This document shows positions 11,601 through 23,405 of a stretch of 64,000 bases of DNA, in pieces. The stretch comes from Neolentinus lepideus HHB14362 ss-1 (Eukaryota > Basidiomycota > Agaricomycetes > Gloeophyllales > Gloeophyllaceae). Position numbers and translations under genes: made by a program. Position 1 is the first letter of the stretch. Every line of letters starts with the position of its first letter. The stretch spans positions 6,154-70,153 of the forward strand of contig KV425617.1 in assembly GCA_001632425.1 (NCBI GenBank), read 5' to 3'. The notes under the pieces were generated by a model, which saw nothing but the letters and a program-made list of their open reading frames with translations, ran no database searches and was not told the origin of the DNA.

Positions 11601-13444
11601 GGTCAGGGAGCTTGTTGGAAGGGATAAAGCTTGTTTCGCAACGATGGAGTTGAAAGAGCTGTGTACGTTAGGTTCGGTCTTGATTCTTTGCATCTTCGGG
11701 CTGACATGAACTAAATTCAGTCCAAGATGCTACAAAGGGCGCTAGTAACTCCATCCTACAAAGTTTGAAACCTCCGTTGCTCACCGTCAGCAAGAGTGAC
11801 TTGGTCATACAGATGCGCCCTACAGCCCTTCGGTTCTGGGCGAAGCTAGGGCTGAGTCCCAGAAGTGGCAAGAAGAACGTGACATCCTTTGTTTTCTTCG
11901 AAGACGAGAGCGATGTGAGGGTGCAGCAAGTTAAACGTTGGTTAGAAAAGGTGTCGTTGCGGTACAATGTGTGTCATGCTTGTTAAGGACCTTTTGAACG
12001 TCAACTGAGCACATTATATTCTAGGCAAAGAATCTGGGTTCGCACGTTGCAGGCGTGTCATCGGGTTGTGTGAAAGACGGCCTGGTCCCGGTCAAATTTG
12101 AATCCATCCGTAAGACCCTCGTCAACTTCGTCTCCACTCTGGACTCCGGTGTCGCTGACAATATCGTATTCTACGTGGTCACGCCTCCATCGATCATGGC
12201 CTTGTCCTCGCCTGTCCTTCGCCAAATATTCTCGGCCACCAAGCGGACAGGGAAGACCCATGCTGGCAAGCAAATCTTGTTCCATCTCGTTCCCGACCAC
12301 ATTGTCTTTGCGGGCATTGATGACTCGTCTGTCTCTCTTGACCCTCTCATAATCAGCATGTACGACAGAATTTTGACGCCTGTCGATCGGTCAACCTCCC
12401 GCCCTGACATCGAAATATCCGAACCTCGGCGAAGTTTCGTCCAAGAACCCGCCTTCGTACTCTCTCGTCCTCTTCGCAACTTCACCCACTTCCAACACAA
12501 ACCCCAGATCCATATACTGGACATCGTTGACAGGCACACCCTCCTGCACGTCGGGTATAATATTAGCAAGTGCGGTAAATGGCTTGTGGCAGCGTGCGTC
12601 GACCAGCGAGGGGAGGGGTACGATATTGGCGTGTGGTTGGTTCCGGGTGAAGGGGAGGGTAAGGAGAGAGATGAGGGTATTGTGAACCTGGTGTGGGGAT
12701 TCGTGGGGCAGATGGCAAGGAGAGCTAATGTGGAGTGGAGGGTGGTTGTTACGAAGTTGGGGAGGATGAGCGAAGGGGAGTTGCAAAGTGAGCATGAAAT
12801 TGTATTGATATCATTACAAGGCTAGTCTAACTGTCTCGCTGATAGCGTGGATGTCACACCTCCGTACCGCAGCAACCGACTCCCCGGACGTTCCATTGCA
12901 CGCTACTGTGTTGTCAGCCATACACGGTACCTCTTGGACGTTTCTGGCTCCCGACCGCAAGTCACAACCGCCAAAACCCCTCTCACCCCAACGTAACACA
13001 TCCAAAGACAATCATAATGTCTTCTTAGATATCTCTTCAACAACCTATGCTCTCTACCCGTCAGATACTCACGCCCTCCCACTCTTCCCTCCCCTCCCCG
13101 ACTTCGAGAGCGACCTCTCTTGTATACCTGAACCTTTCTCCGAACGTTCTGATGATAACGACTGCCTCAGCGCTCTACCTTGGCTGTCCAGCAGTCTCAT
13201 ACACGTCCCAGCAGGTACTGATTATACATCGATCAGTATGCTCAACCTCCACCTCCTGTACTCTACCACAGCGGACTCAGAACAGGAGAAGGAGACACTC
13301 AGGGATGTGACGAATAATTTTTACGAGTTGGCTGTACTCGCCGAGGCACGCGGTCTCGCGGATGTTCGGGAAAGTGAGGGGTTGCCGTTGCATTTGGCAA
13401 TGCTTGAGAGGGTGGTGTTTGGGGAGGAGGTAGTCGAGAGCTAA
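8643..13444 (+). CDS. MED13: Mediator complex subunit 13 (CDK8 module)
   Basis: Large subunit of the CDK8 kinase module, which docks the kinase onto core Mediator and restrains RNA polymerase II transcription (yeast Ssn2/Srb9). Six exons (8643-8985, 9035-9338, 9399-11662, 11721-11968, 12025-12787, 12846-13444) give 1,506 residues, typical for a fungal MED13. The N-terminal domain shows YSVYTSQDPHAIELARRR and, across intron 2, CRPLVYVHLHLHLSS. A long, disordered Pro/Ser/Asp-rich middle follows. From about residue 971 the MedPIWI/MED13 C-terminal fold is clear (FYVVTPPSIMALSSP, PQIHILDIVDRHTLLHVGYN, WLVAACVDQRGEGYD), ending with the conserved LPLHLAMLERVVFG. The start is the first ATG in frame, since the upstream extension lacks ATG. 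It converges with the VOA1-like gene. Confidence 0.9.
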
Positions 13445-13726
13445 TGTGTACATCTCGATGCAGATATGGACTGCTCCATTTCTTTTTGGCGTCTTGGTGC
13501 TGAAGGAGGGGGATTTGATTCGTTTGTTCATGGTTCATTGCTCTTGTCACATACATTTACATTTCCCTCGCACACATTTACCCATAATTAGAGCATATAT
13601 ATGATTCAGCTAGCATTCGGACTTGGTTGTATTGCATTACCCATTGTGTATCGGTATCGATGTCATTGTATGTAGTCACATCGTCGTAATCTACGTCTCG
13701 ACTATCTCATTCTCACCCATTGCAGT

Positions 13727-14794
13727 TTACTGCGTCTTCTTCTCCACCGCATTAAACTTCTTCGGGGGCTCCATACGCGCGGGTGCTTGGATACTCGCCA
13801 GCGCGCTGATACCGAGGAACACTACTGGGACCAAGATGCCGAGTGCGACGATGAGCGTGGTGATCAATGCAGGCGTGAGGAGTTGATACCGCTTCAGGAT
13901 GCCACCGGTGGGGAGTGTGCTATTTGGAGCGACAAGGGAGGAGGGAGGGATGACTGGGAGGTCTTCGAGGTCTTCGAGGTCTTCGAGGCTCGTGGTTTCT
14001 CCTTGCCGGCCAGTTAGGAGGACGAGGTGCTTGATGGGGATGGAGAGGGTGAGGGATAGAAGGCGGTCGGATATGATTTGGGCTTTATGTAATGTCATGA
14101 TCAGGAACCCTTCAAAAATCAAAGACAGGAGAAATACGTACATCGCCTATTAATATCCCTGCTCCTCTTCCAGCCCTTTTCTTCTAAGACAAGTGGCTCG
14201 ACGTATGCGATATACCGCGTCATTCCGCCCACGAACTGACTTAAGCGGTCGATTCCATCGTCCCAGACTGTGACGGCTGGAAGATCGCAGCGGCGTGATA
14301 CGCTGAAGACCAGATCTAACGCGGCGGTGGACTCTGGCTCGCGGCGGAGGTAGGGAAGTTGGATGGAGGATTCGGAGTTTTCGAGAGCGAAGCTGAGGGG
14401 AGAGTAGGGGGAGAGTGTACGGAGATCCGAGGCGTGCAGCTATAGGTAGTAGTAAAGACATATTTGAACTGTTAATGGAACTTGAAGGGCTGCGGATATA
14501 TAACGCACCCCAGGCTGGTCGACAATGATTATGACGTCGTGCTCGCAAATTCTCTCAGCGTTGAGAATACTCTCCAGAGCCGATTCGATGTACGAGGGCG
14601 AAGCAATGACGGGCAGCGGTGGTGAACTAGTGCACAAGTTGTTCCAATATTAGGGTCAGCGTTCGAATGCAACTGCAGTAACTTCAGTGTGAGACACTTC
14701 ACTTAGGAGACGTCCATGCAACGAGTGGGTGCGTATTCGAGTACGCATGACTGCAGGCTAACAGAGACAGTAGAACAAGGCCCCGGGTCACCAT
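13727..14794 (-). CDS. VOA1/BIG1-like V-ATPase assembly protein
   Basis: ER membrane protein of the Ac45/VOA1/BIG1 family. In yeast VOA1 helps assemble the V-ATPase V0 sector, and its paralog BIG1 is needed for beta-1,6-glucan of the cell wall. Four exons (14794-14703, 14626-14509, 14439-14142, 14082-13727) encode 287 residues, the usual length. There is a signal peptide at the start (MVTRGLVLLSLLACSHAYS) followed by HPLVAWTSP, a family hallmark. A lumenal domain follows, then a single C-terminal transmembrane segment (LLTPALITTLIVALGILVPV) followed by the typical ALASIQ segment. A perfect 9-bp triplication at 13958-13984 encodes LEDLEDLED in the stretch before the membrane segment. The family is clear, but the split between VOA1 and BIG1 function is not resolvable. 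Confidence 0.82.
13958..13987. repeat. 9-bp tandem repeat inside the VOA1-like gene
   Basis: GAGGTCTTC is repeated three times exactly, followed by a partial fourth copy. Read on the minus strand it encodes Glu-Asp-Leu repeats. The length is a multiple of three, so gain or loss of units keeps the frame. Confidence 0.85.
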
Positions 14795-15996
14795 GGTTAG
14801 AACTGCGACTTGTGTGGCTCTGCGAAGTGCTGTCCCCAACAAGTTCCCATTCACGTGCTGGCTTACGTAAGCAATAAAACGTGACTTGAGCACGTGGTTG
14901 AAGTTCCTCAATAATTGTGCAACTTGAATTCACAAATCCTAGTACTGACATTGCAGGGGAGGGATTACATGGGCACAAGATAAAGGCTAGTGATTTTACG
15001 GTGTGAAGCGATATCTGGACAGTAGTGGCCTGGACAACTGAAATGATTTCCTCAAGTGGCACAAAGTGTGCCACTTTGGCTTGCCCTGTAGCCAGTTACA
15101 GCAAACATCGTCATCGACACCCAAAATAAAATACAAGCCTTAAATACACTTTGTTGAAATAAACTGAGGACAAAGAGTGTGCACTTGCCCGTCCAACACT
15201 TTATCAGACTAGTTGTCCTTCAATTCCACTCCCAATTGTATCTGTGGTGGTCCCAAATTTTTTGGTTTCAGTAGAGCGTATTTGCAGCGCCCAAAAGTTT
15301 TGTGAAAGAGAGTTCCAATTTTTGGGATCAACCGCGAGTGATGGCTAAAAATAGCGCAACTGATGTTTCGCTGATGCTCGGTTTCCTCCAAAGCTCAGCA
15401 TATCAAGACCATTCTTGGATGCATCAGAGTCGTATGTATCGACATTTCATCCCTGAAAAAAAATGAAGTCGAAAGAGTGGAAAACGCGAGTGCTATGGGC
15501 AAGTCTTTGCAACAATTGACCCTCGGTTACGGCATTCCGTCTTGCCACGTTTTTATGAATCGGAAGTTCCAAATTTCTGAATAAAATTGGCCGTTTGGGC
15601 GCTGCAAATACGCTCTAGTGTGGACGGTATATTAAGGGTTTGTCGGGAGTTGCAAAGTTTCCAGCTCACATCCAATTGACGCGGATGTTTACCACACATA
15701 ATGCTCCGCATTTCGTAAAGGTCGTGAACCTAGAGCCGGGTGGCTACGGAGAGTGTATAAGAGGACGGAAGGAATCGGGAGAGTGGTTGCAGCGGATGCC
15801 CGGGATGGCCCGAGCACAGCAAATTTGCCGGTTTGGTGAATGGACGCGCCGTGACTCGTACGCGTCGGCCGCGGCAGAGACTCTCATAACCCTGCAAGCG
15901 CATATCTGTTTGGTAAATTTTCCTCCGTCCACTGCAGGCCTTGTCTGGGTCCCTCCCGCCATCTACTGGGCCCCTTCCCCGCATACATGAGCACCG
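14795..15996. other. Divergent intergenic region with a MITE
   Basis: Lies between the starts of the VOA1-like gene and the PPR gene. An A+T-rich middle contains the miniature transposon at 15274-15615. The remainder shows no supported gene; an open frame at 15640-15990 lacks an ATG and has no recognisable domain. Confidence 0.6.
15274..15615. mobile_element. 342-bp MITE with 22-bp perfect terminal inverted repeats, TA flanks
   Basis: The left end reads GAGCGTATTTGCAGCGCCCA and two more bases (15274-15295). The right end (15594-15615) is its exact reverse complement over 22 bp. Both outer edges abut TA (15272-15273 and 15616-15617), the target duplication expected of Tc1/mariner or pogo/Fot1-type transposases. 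The interior is A+T-rich and has no transposase frame, so the element is non-autonomous. Perfect ends suggest recent insertion. Confidence 0.8.
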
Positions 15997-18900
15997 ATGC
16001 TGCCTAAAGTCGCTAACCACATTCTTCATCATGGTGCCCGCGCAGTCGCTGCCGTCCAAAATCAGACCGGGGCTACTATCCGAAATGTCTTGCAGTTGCA
16101 GGGAACGTCAAGTCCGTCGACGGGTTTAACGAGTTGGAATGGTGCGTCGAGCTCCAGCTGGGGGAGCGGCGGCGCAGGTCCAGGTGGTGCCAAGTACCAG
16201 TCGAGCAGTCGATTCTACTCGGGTTACACTGTGAGCACTGTAATGCTGTTTATCTTTCATATACCTAAACACACCGCCTCTCTGTCATTTATTAGGGATC
16301 TGGCCGTGCCATTACACATGCAAATGCCTCTGCTGCCCAAGATGGGGACGTATCTCAAGCCGACGATGATGAATTACGGTCTCAACGTCCCTCTGTTCGG
16401 CGCGCAGGCAAATCTCGTGCTCGGAGTCATAGTCTATCTGTTACAGGTCGGGAACGGAGAGAGCGTGCGGAGTCGTTTGGTGTTTTGCATGCTGTCCAAA
16501 TGCACGTCCGTCGGAAACATACTTTCTTGTCTTCAACCGTCCAGGCCCCGGAACTCTTGGAATCTGGAGAACAACTAGCGGTCTCAACTACTCACGTCCA
16601 TACCCCTGCGCCTTCTCGTGTCATCTCTCGTCGGAATTCAACAGCCTCGGTATCCTCTCACCCTGATGTGCCCATGACGGAGCCTCAACCACCCACTTCG
16701 TCTGCGCAGCCCCTTCCTTCGGTAACCCGCCCTCTGTCCCCCATCGAGTCCGCTTCTAGCGAGTCAGTTTCTAGCGAGGCAGTCCCCGCCCAGTCGTCGC
16801 GGACCTCACGAAATATCACTGAAGAACTCACCGGCCTCGACGAGAACGATGCGATCAAGAAAGCCCTCTCAGCCGCAGTCGCCTCCACCGACTACCCGCA
16901 GGTCTATTCTATCGTCCAGTCCATGCGCACCAAGAAAGAAGGCATAACGCACCAGACTTTCACCGCTGCCCTCCGCGCGCTGTCTGAAACCCGCCGACCA
17001 GGACAACCCCTCCACTATCTCATCGACACGTACAACGACATGATCGCGCGCTCGCTCCTTCCGAGCTTCTGGACGTACCGTATCCTCATCAAGGCTCTCA
17101 CTATTCGTGACGCGGAAGTGCACAGCACCATCGCCTCCCTCCAGAGCCGCGCTAAGCGCTCGCGGCTGAGCGGAAGGAGCGAGGTTGCTCTCGAGGAGGT
17201 GGATAAGCGAAGGATCGAGCATCTCCAGGCGGAGAACAACTTTGGGTCGATGATGGCGCTGTTCGAGGCCGTGTGCTCCTTCCACTGGATGGTCACCCAG
17301 ATCCCGCCGTGGCTCTTCCGGAACCTGATGCGCAGCGCGGCGATGCACTCGAACCTTGAGGCCGCGCTGATGATCTTCAACCAGGTCGAGAAGCGCGCAG
17401 ACATCCACCCCAGCCCGTCCTTGTACGGCTATCTCATCTCGGTATTCACGGACCACAACGACATCAAAGGCGCTGAAGAAGTGTTCAATGAATTTCTGAA
17501 TGCTGCGAAGGAAGGCAAGGTCGACTGGACGGTTACGGAGGAGGACGAACAGCCGTGGTTTTTGGACACCCCCACTAGGTCTGCTGGCGAGCGTGTGATG
17601 CACTTGAATCTCTGGAATACGATGATCGAGGCCTACTTCCGCTGCGGTGCGCCTGACAAAGGTGTTGAACTGTTGGCGCAGATGATGGACTCCAAGGCTG
17701 GGGAGAGCTATGGTCCTGCTGACGTGCCTCCGCCCGCGCCGTCTACGTTTACTACGGTCATGTCTGGATTCTGCCGCACCGGTGATATCGATTCAGCCCT
17801 AGCCTGGTTTGACAAATTATTGCAGCAAGATCTCACCGCTCGCTACCCCTTCGAGGCCTCGCTAAAGATCTACAAGCCTGACTCAGTTGCTTGGAAGATC
17901 ATGCTCGAAGCTCTGGTGGAGAACGGCAGAATCACAGATCTCAATCGCCTATATGCGCGGCGCATCCAGGACAGCGACGGCTTCGATATCTCTCCCTCAG
18001 ACCAAAACATGTTGTTCGGTGCGAATATCCAGTATCTCGAGGAGAACCAGCTGGACGAGCCACAGGCCGTCAAGCTGCTGAAATTTATTGCGGACCAAGC
18101 CATCCTTCTGCGTAATCAGTCCTTGTCAAACCGGGTGAAGCCGTTAGTTGCGGAGAGGCTACCTGACTGGGTCAGACAATGTCTGAGGTATGGCGAACTG
18201 GATCTTGCGCTGGACGTGGCGGAGAAATGGGCGTACGGTCATTTGCAGGACGTCAAGGAGCTGCCGCAGGGTGGGCTACCTGTCGCTTTAGCGAGTATTC
18301 GTGTGTGTGTTGCGGGCTGTGGGGATCTGATCTTTGCCGTGCCGCATCTTAGCTTGTCACACGCACTCAGAGCGGCGCGTCTGTTCCAGGTCGTGTCGCT
18401 CCCCCTGAGCGAGGCCTCCGTTGCGGGGTTCATCAGGGCGTATGAGCTTAGCAGTGCTGACGACCTCTCTTTCAGCGACGGGGAGACGCTGGTGGATGTT
18501 CTTTACCATGCTGAGTCGTATAGAGATGCTGAGACCATGAAGAACATGTGGCACAAGGTCCTTGTGGATTTTGCTAAGAAGAAGGTTGACGTCTCCAGCA
18601 TGAGCGACCACACCCACGGGCGTATCCAGCAGAGCGTCGAGCGCTACTTTGCGCAGGACCCTGAGCTGGGGAAGCAGCTATTGCACCCATGGGCTGATAC
18701 CTTCCACCCTCAGGTAACCAAAGGCGGCAAGGAGCCCAAGCCTCTATTCCTGACGACCGATAACTCGACTGTATCCATTGACAACGCATGGAGTCGTCAC
18801 GTTGGAGAGTTCTACCCTTCTCACCCGAAAGTCACCCTTGACGAAGGCCTTGCTCGCTTCAAGAAGGGCGCGAGCAGGGGCGTATTCCCGACAATCGAAG

Positions 18901-20459
18901 TTATTGGGCGCTTGATCAACTCCCTAGGGCGGAATGGAAAAATAGACCAGCTTCGTGCTGTGTATACTGAGGCTCAGCGGTGTCTCGTCGCTTTGGAGAA
19001 CAACAAAACGAAGCAATCTGAGGCATGGTTCCACATTGAGGACCAGATGGTCATCGCATGTGCTCAGTCGGGTCTTCCAGATGCTGCCCATATTCATCGT
19101 GGTCGCATTCTTGAAAATGGCGGTGTGCCATCCGCTGATGCTTATGGTTCCCTCATCTCGTGCGTGAAGGAGACCACGGACGATGCCGCGCATGCTTTGT
19201 CATTGTTCGAGGAGGCTCAAGTCCGCGGTGTCACACCGAACACGTACATGTACAACACTATCATCTCGAAGCTGGCAAAGGCGCGGAAAGCCGACCACGC
19301 ACTAGAATTGTTCAACCAAATGAAGACGATGGGTCACCGTGCCACTTCTGTGACTTACGGTGCGGTGATCGCTGCGTGCTGTCGTGTTGGTGATGCTCCT
19401 TCGGCTGAGGAGCTCTTCCAAGAAATGATATCGCAGACCAACTTCAAGCCCCGAGTTCCTCCCTATAATACCATGATTCAGCTCTACGTGCACACGAAGC
19501 CTAACCGGGAGAGGGCCTTGTTCTACTATAATGCGTTGTTGGACGCGCATATATCCCCTTCCGCTCACACATACAAGGTACGTCTGATGTGACATTATAT
19601 TCCTTACGGCAGACTTACCGTGTTTCGTTAGCTCTTATTGGATGCTTACGGTACGATTGAGCCAGTGGATAGCGTGGCTATGGAACAGGTTTTCGATCGT
19701 ATCGCATCCGATAAGACACTGAGCATAACCGGCGCGCATTGGGCATCCTTGATTAATTCGTACGGCTGTGTGCAGAAGAACCTCGACAAGGCATTGCAAA
19801 CCTTCGAATCCATTCCTAGTCACCCTACATCTGCCAGGTCGCCGATTGCCTTACCTGATGCTGTTGCTTACGAAGCCCTCATCAATGTCTTTGTCACTCT
19901 TCGACGAACAGATCTCATTCCTAAATATGCAAAACGCCTCCAGGACTCCAACATCCACATGACGGCTTATATCGCGAATTTAATTATCAAAGGATACGCA
20001 GCTGCAGGCGACATCGAGCAGGCTCGCGCTGTTTTCGAGAACCTTGCTGACCCACCGGAAGGTGTAGCAGCGCCCAATAACCACGTCCCGCACTCGCCTG
20101 GCGCCGTACCTCGTCAGAGTACCCTCGCTCCTGTTTACCGCGAGGTAAGACCTTTCGGTGACTGCTGTGAATATTGCAACTGATTCTGACGTCCTGTTAG
20201 CCTTCGACCTGGGAAGCTATGGTTCGTGCTGAATTAGGAGTTGGCAACCGAGATCATGCTGTCGCCGTCCTTGAACGATTAAAATCGAGGTGCGTTCCTA
20301 ACTTCCCTTTACGCTCTTCTTGTTATTGATGTAGCTTCCAGGCACTATCCTCCCGCTGTGTACGCTCGCATCAGCGGCATCATGCTGGATGACTCTGTCT
20401 CACCGTGGTCATCAGAACTCTCGTCCCCGCACTCTGGTAGTGCTGCCAACAGTAATTGA
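15997..20459 (+). CDS. Large mitochondrial pentatricopeptide-repeat protein
   Basis: PPR proteins bind specific organellar RNAs to control their maturation or translation; fungal members of this size act in mitochondria. Five exons (15997-16230, 16296-19577, 19632-20144, 20201-20289, 20342-20459) encode 1,411 residues. The N-terminus MLPKVANHILHHGARAV is basic and amphipathic, fitting a matrix-targeting signal, followed by a Ser/Gly/Pro-rich linker. Helical repeats are then visible through most of the protein, with the usual PPR cadence, for example TPNTYMYNTIISKLAKAR, TSVTYGAVIAACCRVGD and RVPPYNTMIQLYVHT. It may correspond to the CYA-5-like activators of cox1 expression, but the RNA target cannot be read from sequence. 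The last exon ends in a short Ser-rich tail. Confidence 0.85.
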
Positions 20460-20594
20460 TTCTGCGGACTTATGACCTTCTTGCTGTATTTCTAGGTTGA
20501 TAGGCTTGTGAGGCTTACAGAACTGTAGATTATAATGTTACATTATCCATGTATACTAGGTAGATACAGTGCACTGGGTACCCATGTAGAGAGA

Positions 20595-22767
20595 TCAATC
20601 TAAACGGTCGGATTTATGCATGTCACGATATTCATACACACTCTCCGAAGCAAGGAAACGTTTTGCGGTGATAGCAAGAGCAACAAGAAAGAGGACAGCG
20701 AAGGATAGCGTGCGCCAAGGGTGATGTGAGACATAGTATTCGATAGCTATCATCTTAGCGTTAAGATACTGTTTGGATGCAGTCAGTCTTCGAAAATAGA
20801 GTGTGTGTGATCCGAGAACTTACACGAGCCAGACGTTCGATAGCATTTTCGGAGTGCTTGGACTTGATCACGCCTTTGTGGATACCATCGAGAGCTGAGA
20901 ACACACTGTCGGCGGTCAGTGCTATCTTGTGACCTTCCTGGTCCGTGTCAAAGTACATTAGGCTCTAATCGCGGCCTTAGCACAAAGCAGAGGGCTAGAT
21001 AAGAGGCAGACTCGCACCTGGTGGTCTGCAATCACCACGCCCGGGAGGTCACCAGAGCGGATGCCATACATGCTCTTCAGCCACTTGCTCCACTTGCCAG
21101 CGTCCATCCACGTGAACACGACGCCGCGCTCGCCGGCGAGGCCCTTGCGGTTGCGCCACTGCCGTCCCATATCTCTGATCGTCTTGAGCGTGCTCTGGTC
21201 GTTGACGTCTGAGACAGCGACGAGCACGACGAGCGGCTTGTGCTGTGCTTTCATGATGGACTGGAAGGAATCGGAGGAGAGCTCGGTGGCTGTGGGGAGG
21301 CGGTTTGCGAGGAGCCAGTGCTGGGTGGACTCGATGGCTGATGCGTGTTTGGAGTTGACGTGTGGTGGGTGGTAGGTCGAGGTGGGAAGGGTAAAGTCGT
21401 GGTCCTTGAGAGCCAAGAGTATGGGGAGGGAGGAGGTGGGGAGGGAGAAATGCGTGAGGAATTCAGGTGAGGCGGAGGTGAAGATGGGCGGGGAGCCGAG
21501 AAGGATGTGCGCGGCTTGCGTGACGTCGTTCTGAGATTTTCGTGAGCTATAGCCTCAATGAATGGGTCTGGGGATATACGTACAACTGAGCGAGTATCAT
21601 CCTGGGCGTGCAGTAACAGATAGAAGACCGGATGCTCGCTGGCAGTGTCCTTCAGCGCATCGAACTTGATTTCCTGCACAGCACTGTATTGATCATAGTT
21701 CAGCATGTCTCGCATGAGGTGCAGGATGGTCAACTTACGGTGCGACGACCCTCTCCGCAAAAGCCTTCAGCTGCTCAAATTTGCGCCCACCTGCATACTC
21801 CGTTTTATCCGCACCTTGGCCAGAGTAGTAGTAGAGCATAGGGTAGCCAGTAACGCCCTGGCTCTTGCACAGAGAAGAATGGTCCTCGCAGTTCACTTCT
21901 GCTATAGTGAGTTTGTTCTGCATGTGCCGGGCGAGGTCAATCCAAATGGGTGCAAGCTTCTTGCAGTGACCGCACCTGAATTTCTTTCGGTCGGATAGAA
22001 CACCTCGGAGAGATAAAGGACGTACCATGGCGCGAAGAACTTTACGAATGTGGGACTGTCCTTGATCGCGTCCTGGAATGTGTTGCCGTCTAAGCTCAGA
22101 ACGGAGCCTCTGGGATTTGGAGACCTTGTCAATACAGGCGGGGATGTAGCAACCGCAGCGTCATTGGAGGTTGACGTCTCGGATTGCGTGGTAGCAGTAC
22201 TGGCAGAGTCTGCGGGCGTGAATTTGCCTGTAGGCTCCGCATGCATCCCGATGAATTCCTCAAGCAACTCGATACTCCGCGCCTTCTTATACATCTCCAC
22301 GAACTGACCGTCCTTGTACAGGTTGAGCTGGGGATAGCCTGTCACACCATTCTCGGAACACAAGTCTGCGGAGTCACCATCACAAATGGTTAGAGACACC
22401 GCGATAGAGACCGTATATGGGTATCACTGACCTCCGTTAACAGCACAGTTGACTTGAGCAAGACGGATGCCAGGGTCCGACTTCTTCTCAGTCTGCTCGA
22501 CGAGCTGCGTCCATATCGGCGCGAAGTCACGGCAGTGATGACAGTACGGAGAGAAGTGCTCTATCAACCTGCAATGCTCTTAGCTAAAGAGATTTTACGA
22601 ACGGGGATTGGAATGGTGACGCACCAAACTCCCTGTGACACTGTAGACTTGAAGTTATCCGGACTGAGGACAAGTAACTCGACGGACTCAACGGGCGCCG
22701 CCGCAGCCAGTGCCAGCGATGCGACGAAGAGAAGGGAAGATCGACTCAGCACTGCTGGAAGCCTCAT
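20595..22767 (-). CDS. Membrane-anchored protein disulfide isomerase (EPS1/TMX3-like)
   Basis: ER oxidoreductase that forms or rearranges disulfides in secretory proteins. Eight exons (22767-22625, 22568-22432, 22365-22026, 21975-21739, 21683-21584, 21530-21018, 20964-20824, 20768-20595) encode 594 residues. It has a signal peptide (residues 1-24, MRLPAVLSRSSLLFVASLAL). The first thioredoxin domain has an unusual CHHC active site at residues 57-60, and the second has the classical CGHC at 208-211 in FAPWCGHCKKLAP. Two cis-proline loops GVTGYP follow each active site. After a redox-inactive C-terminal region there is one transmembrane helix (TLSFAVLFLVALAITAKRFL) and a short basic/acidic cytosolic tail. 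There is no KDEL-type signal, consistent with membrane retention. CHHC is expected to be more reducing or isomerising than CGHC, which is inference. Confidence 0.88.
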
Positions 22768-23405
22768 GCTGTAGTGTTGTCCAAAGCTTTGAAAGGTGTC
22801 CCGGATGCGAGTGAAGAGTAATTGACTGTTGGCAACCGAGTGCGGCCCAGTGGCGGTGCTTTCTAGTATTATTACTTGTGACGGGCCGCCAGCACTTTAT
22901 TATTGTCATATAATACCTTGTTATCGCAACAAAGCCCACAAAAATCCTAGTGTCTACCAATGCCGTATCGGTAAAGGACCACCCTTGGACACACTGTGCT
23001 ACTTGGACTTGCAGGTGAGTCAAAATTGTGGCAGTATTCTCTCCGAGGTTGTCACTGCTCATCGACAGTACTTTAAATTCTCACTTACAAACCAACGTCA
23101 ATGCGAGATTGTCCTAATCAACAGGGTATATAACAAGAGTGTAATAGTGGAAAGCCTACCGGATTAAACTTCAACTATGGTTAAGAAAGTCTAGCCATAG
23201 CTATAGAATACTTGCAAACAACAAACATGACCGACGTCGAAAGCATAGGAACAGTAACTTGCATAGTCGAGGAGAATTCCGCATGGATGAGAGGATCATG
23301 ACAAAAGCAGCCAAAGCCAAAATGGAGATCAGTACCTACTAGTCCGCAAAACACAGCGTGTTAAACGAAACCCGCCCCCCATCACGGCCCTTCCTCCTCA
23401 CATAA
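22768..23405. other. Intergenic region
   Basis: Contains the promoter of the disulfide isomerase gene and the 3' flank of the DUF2433 gene. No open frame with a supported start or domain was found on either strand. Confidence 0.6.

Noticed and set aside
15640..15990. 116-codon plus-strand frame
   Set aside because: It starts with TTG, has no domain and ends just before the PPR gene.
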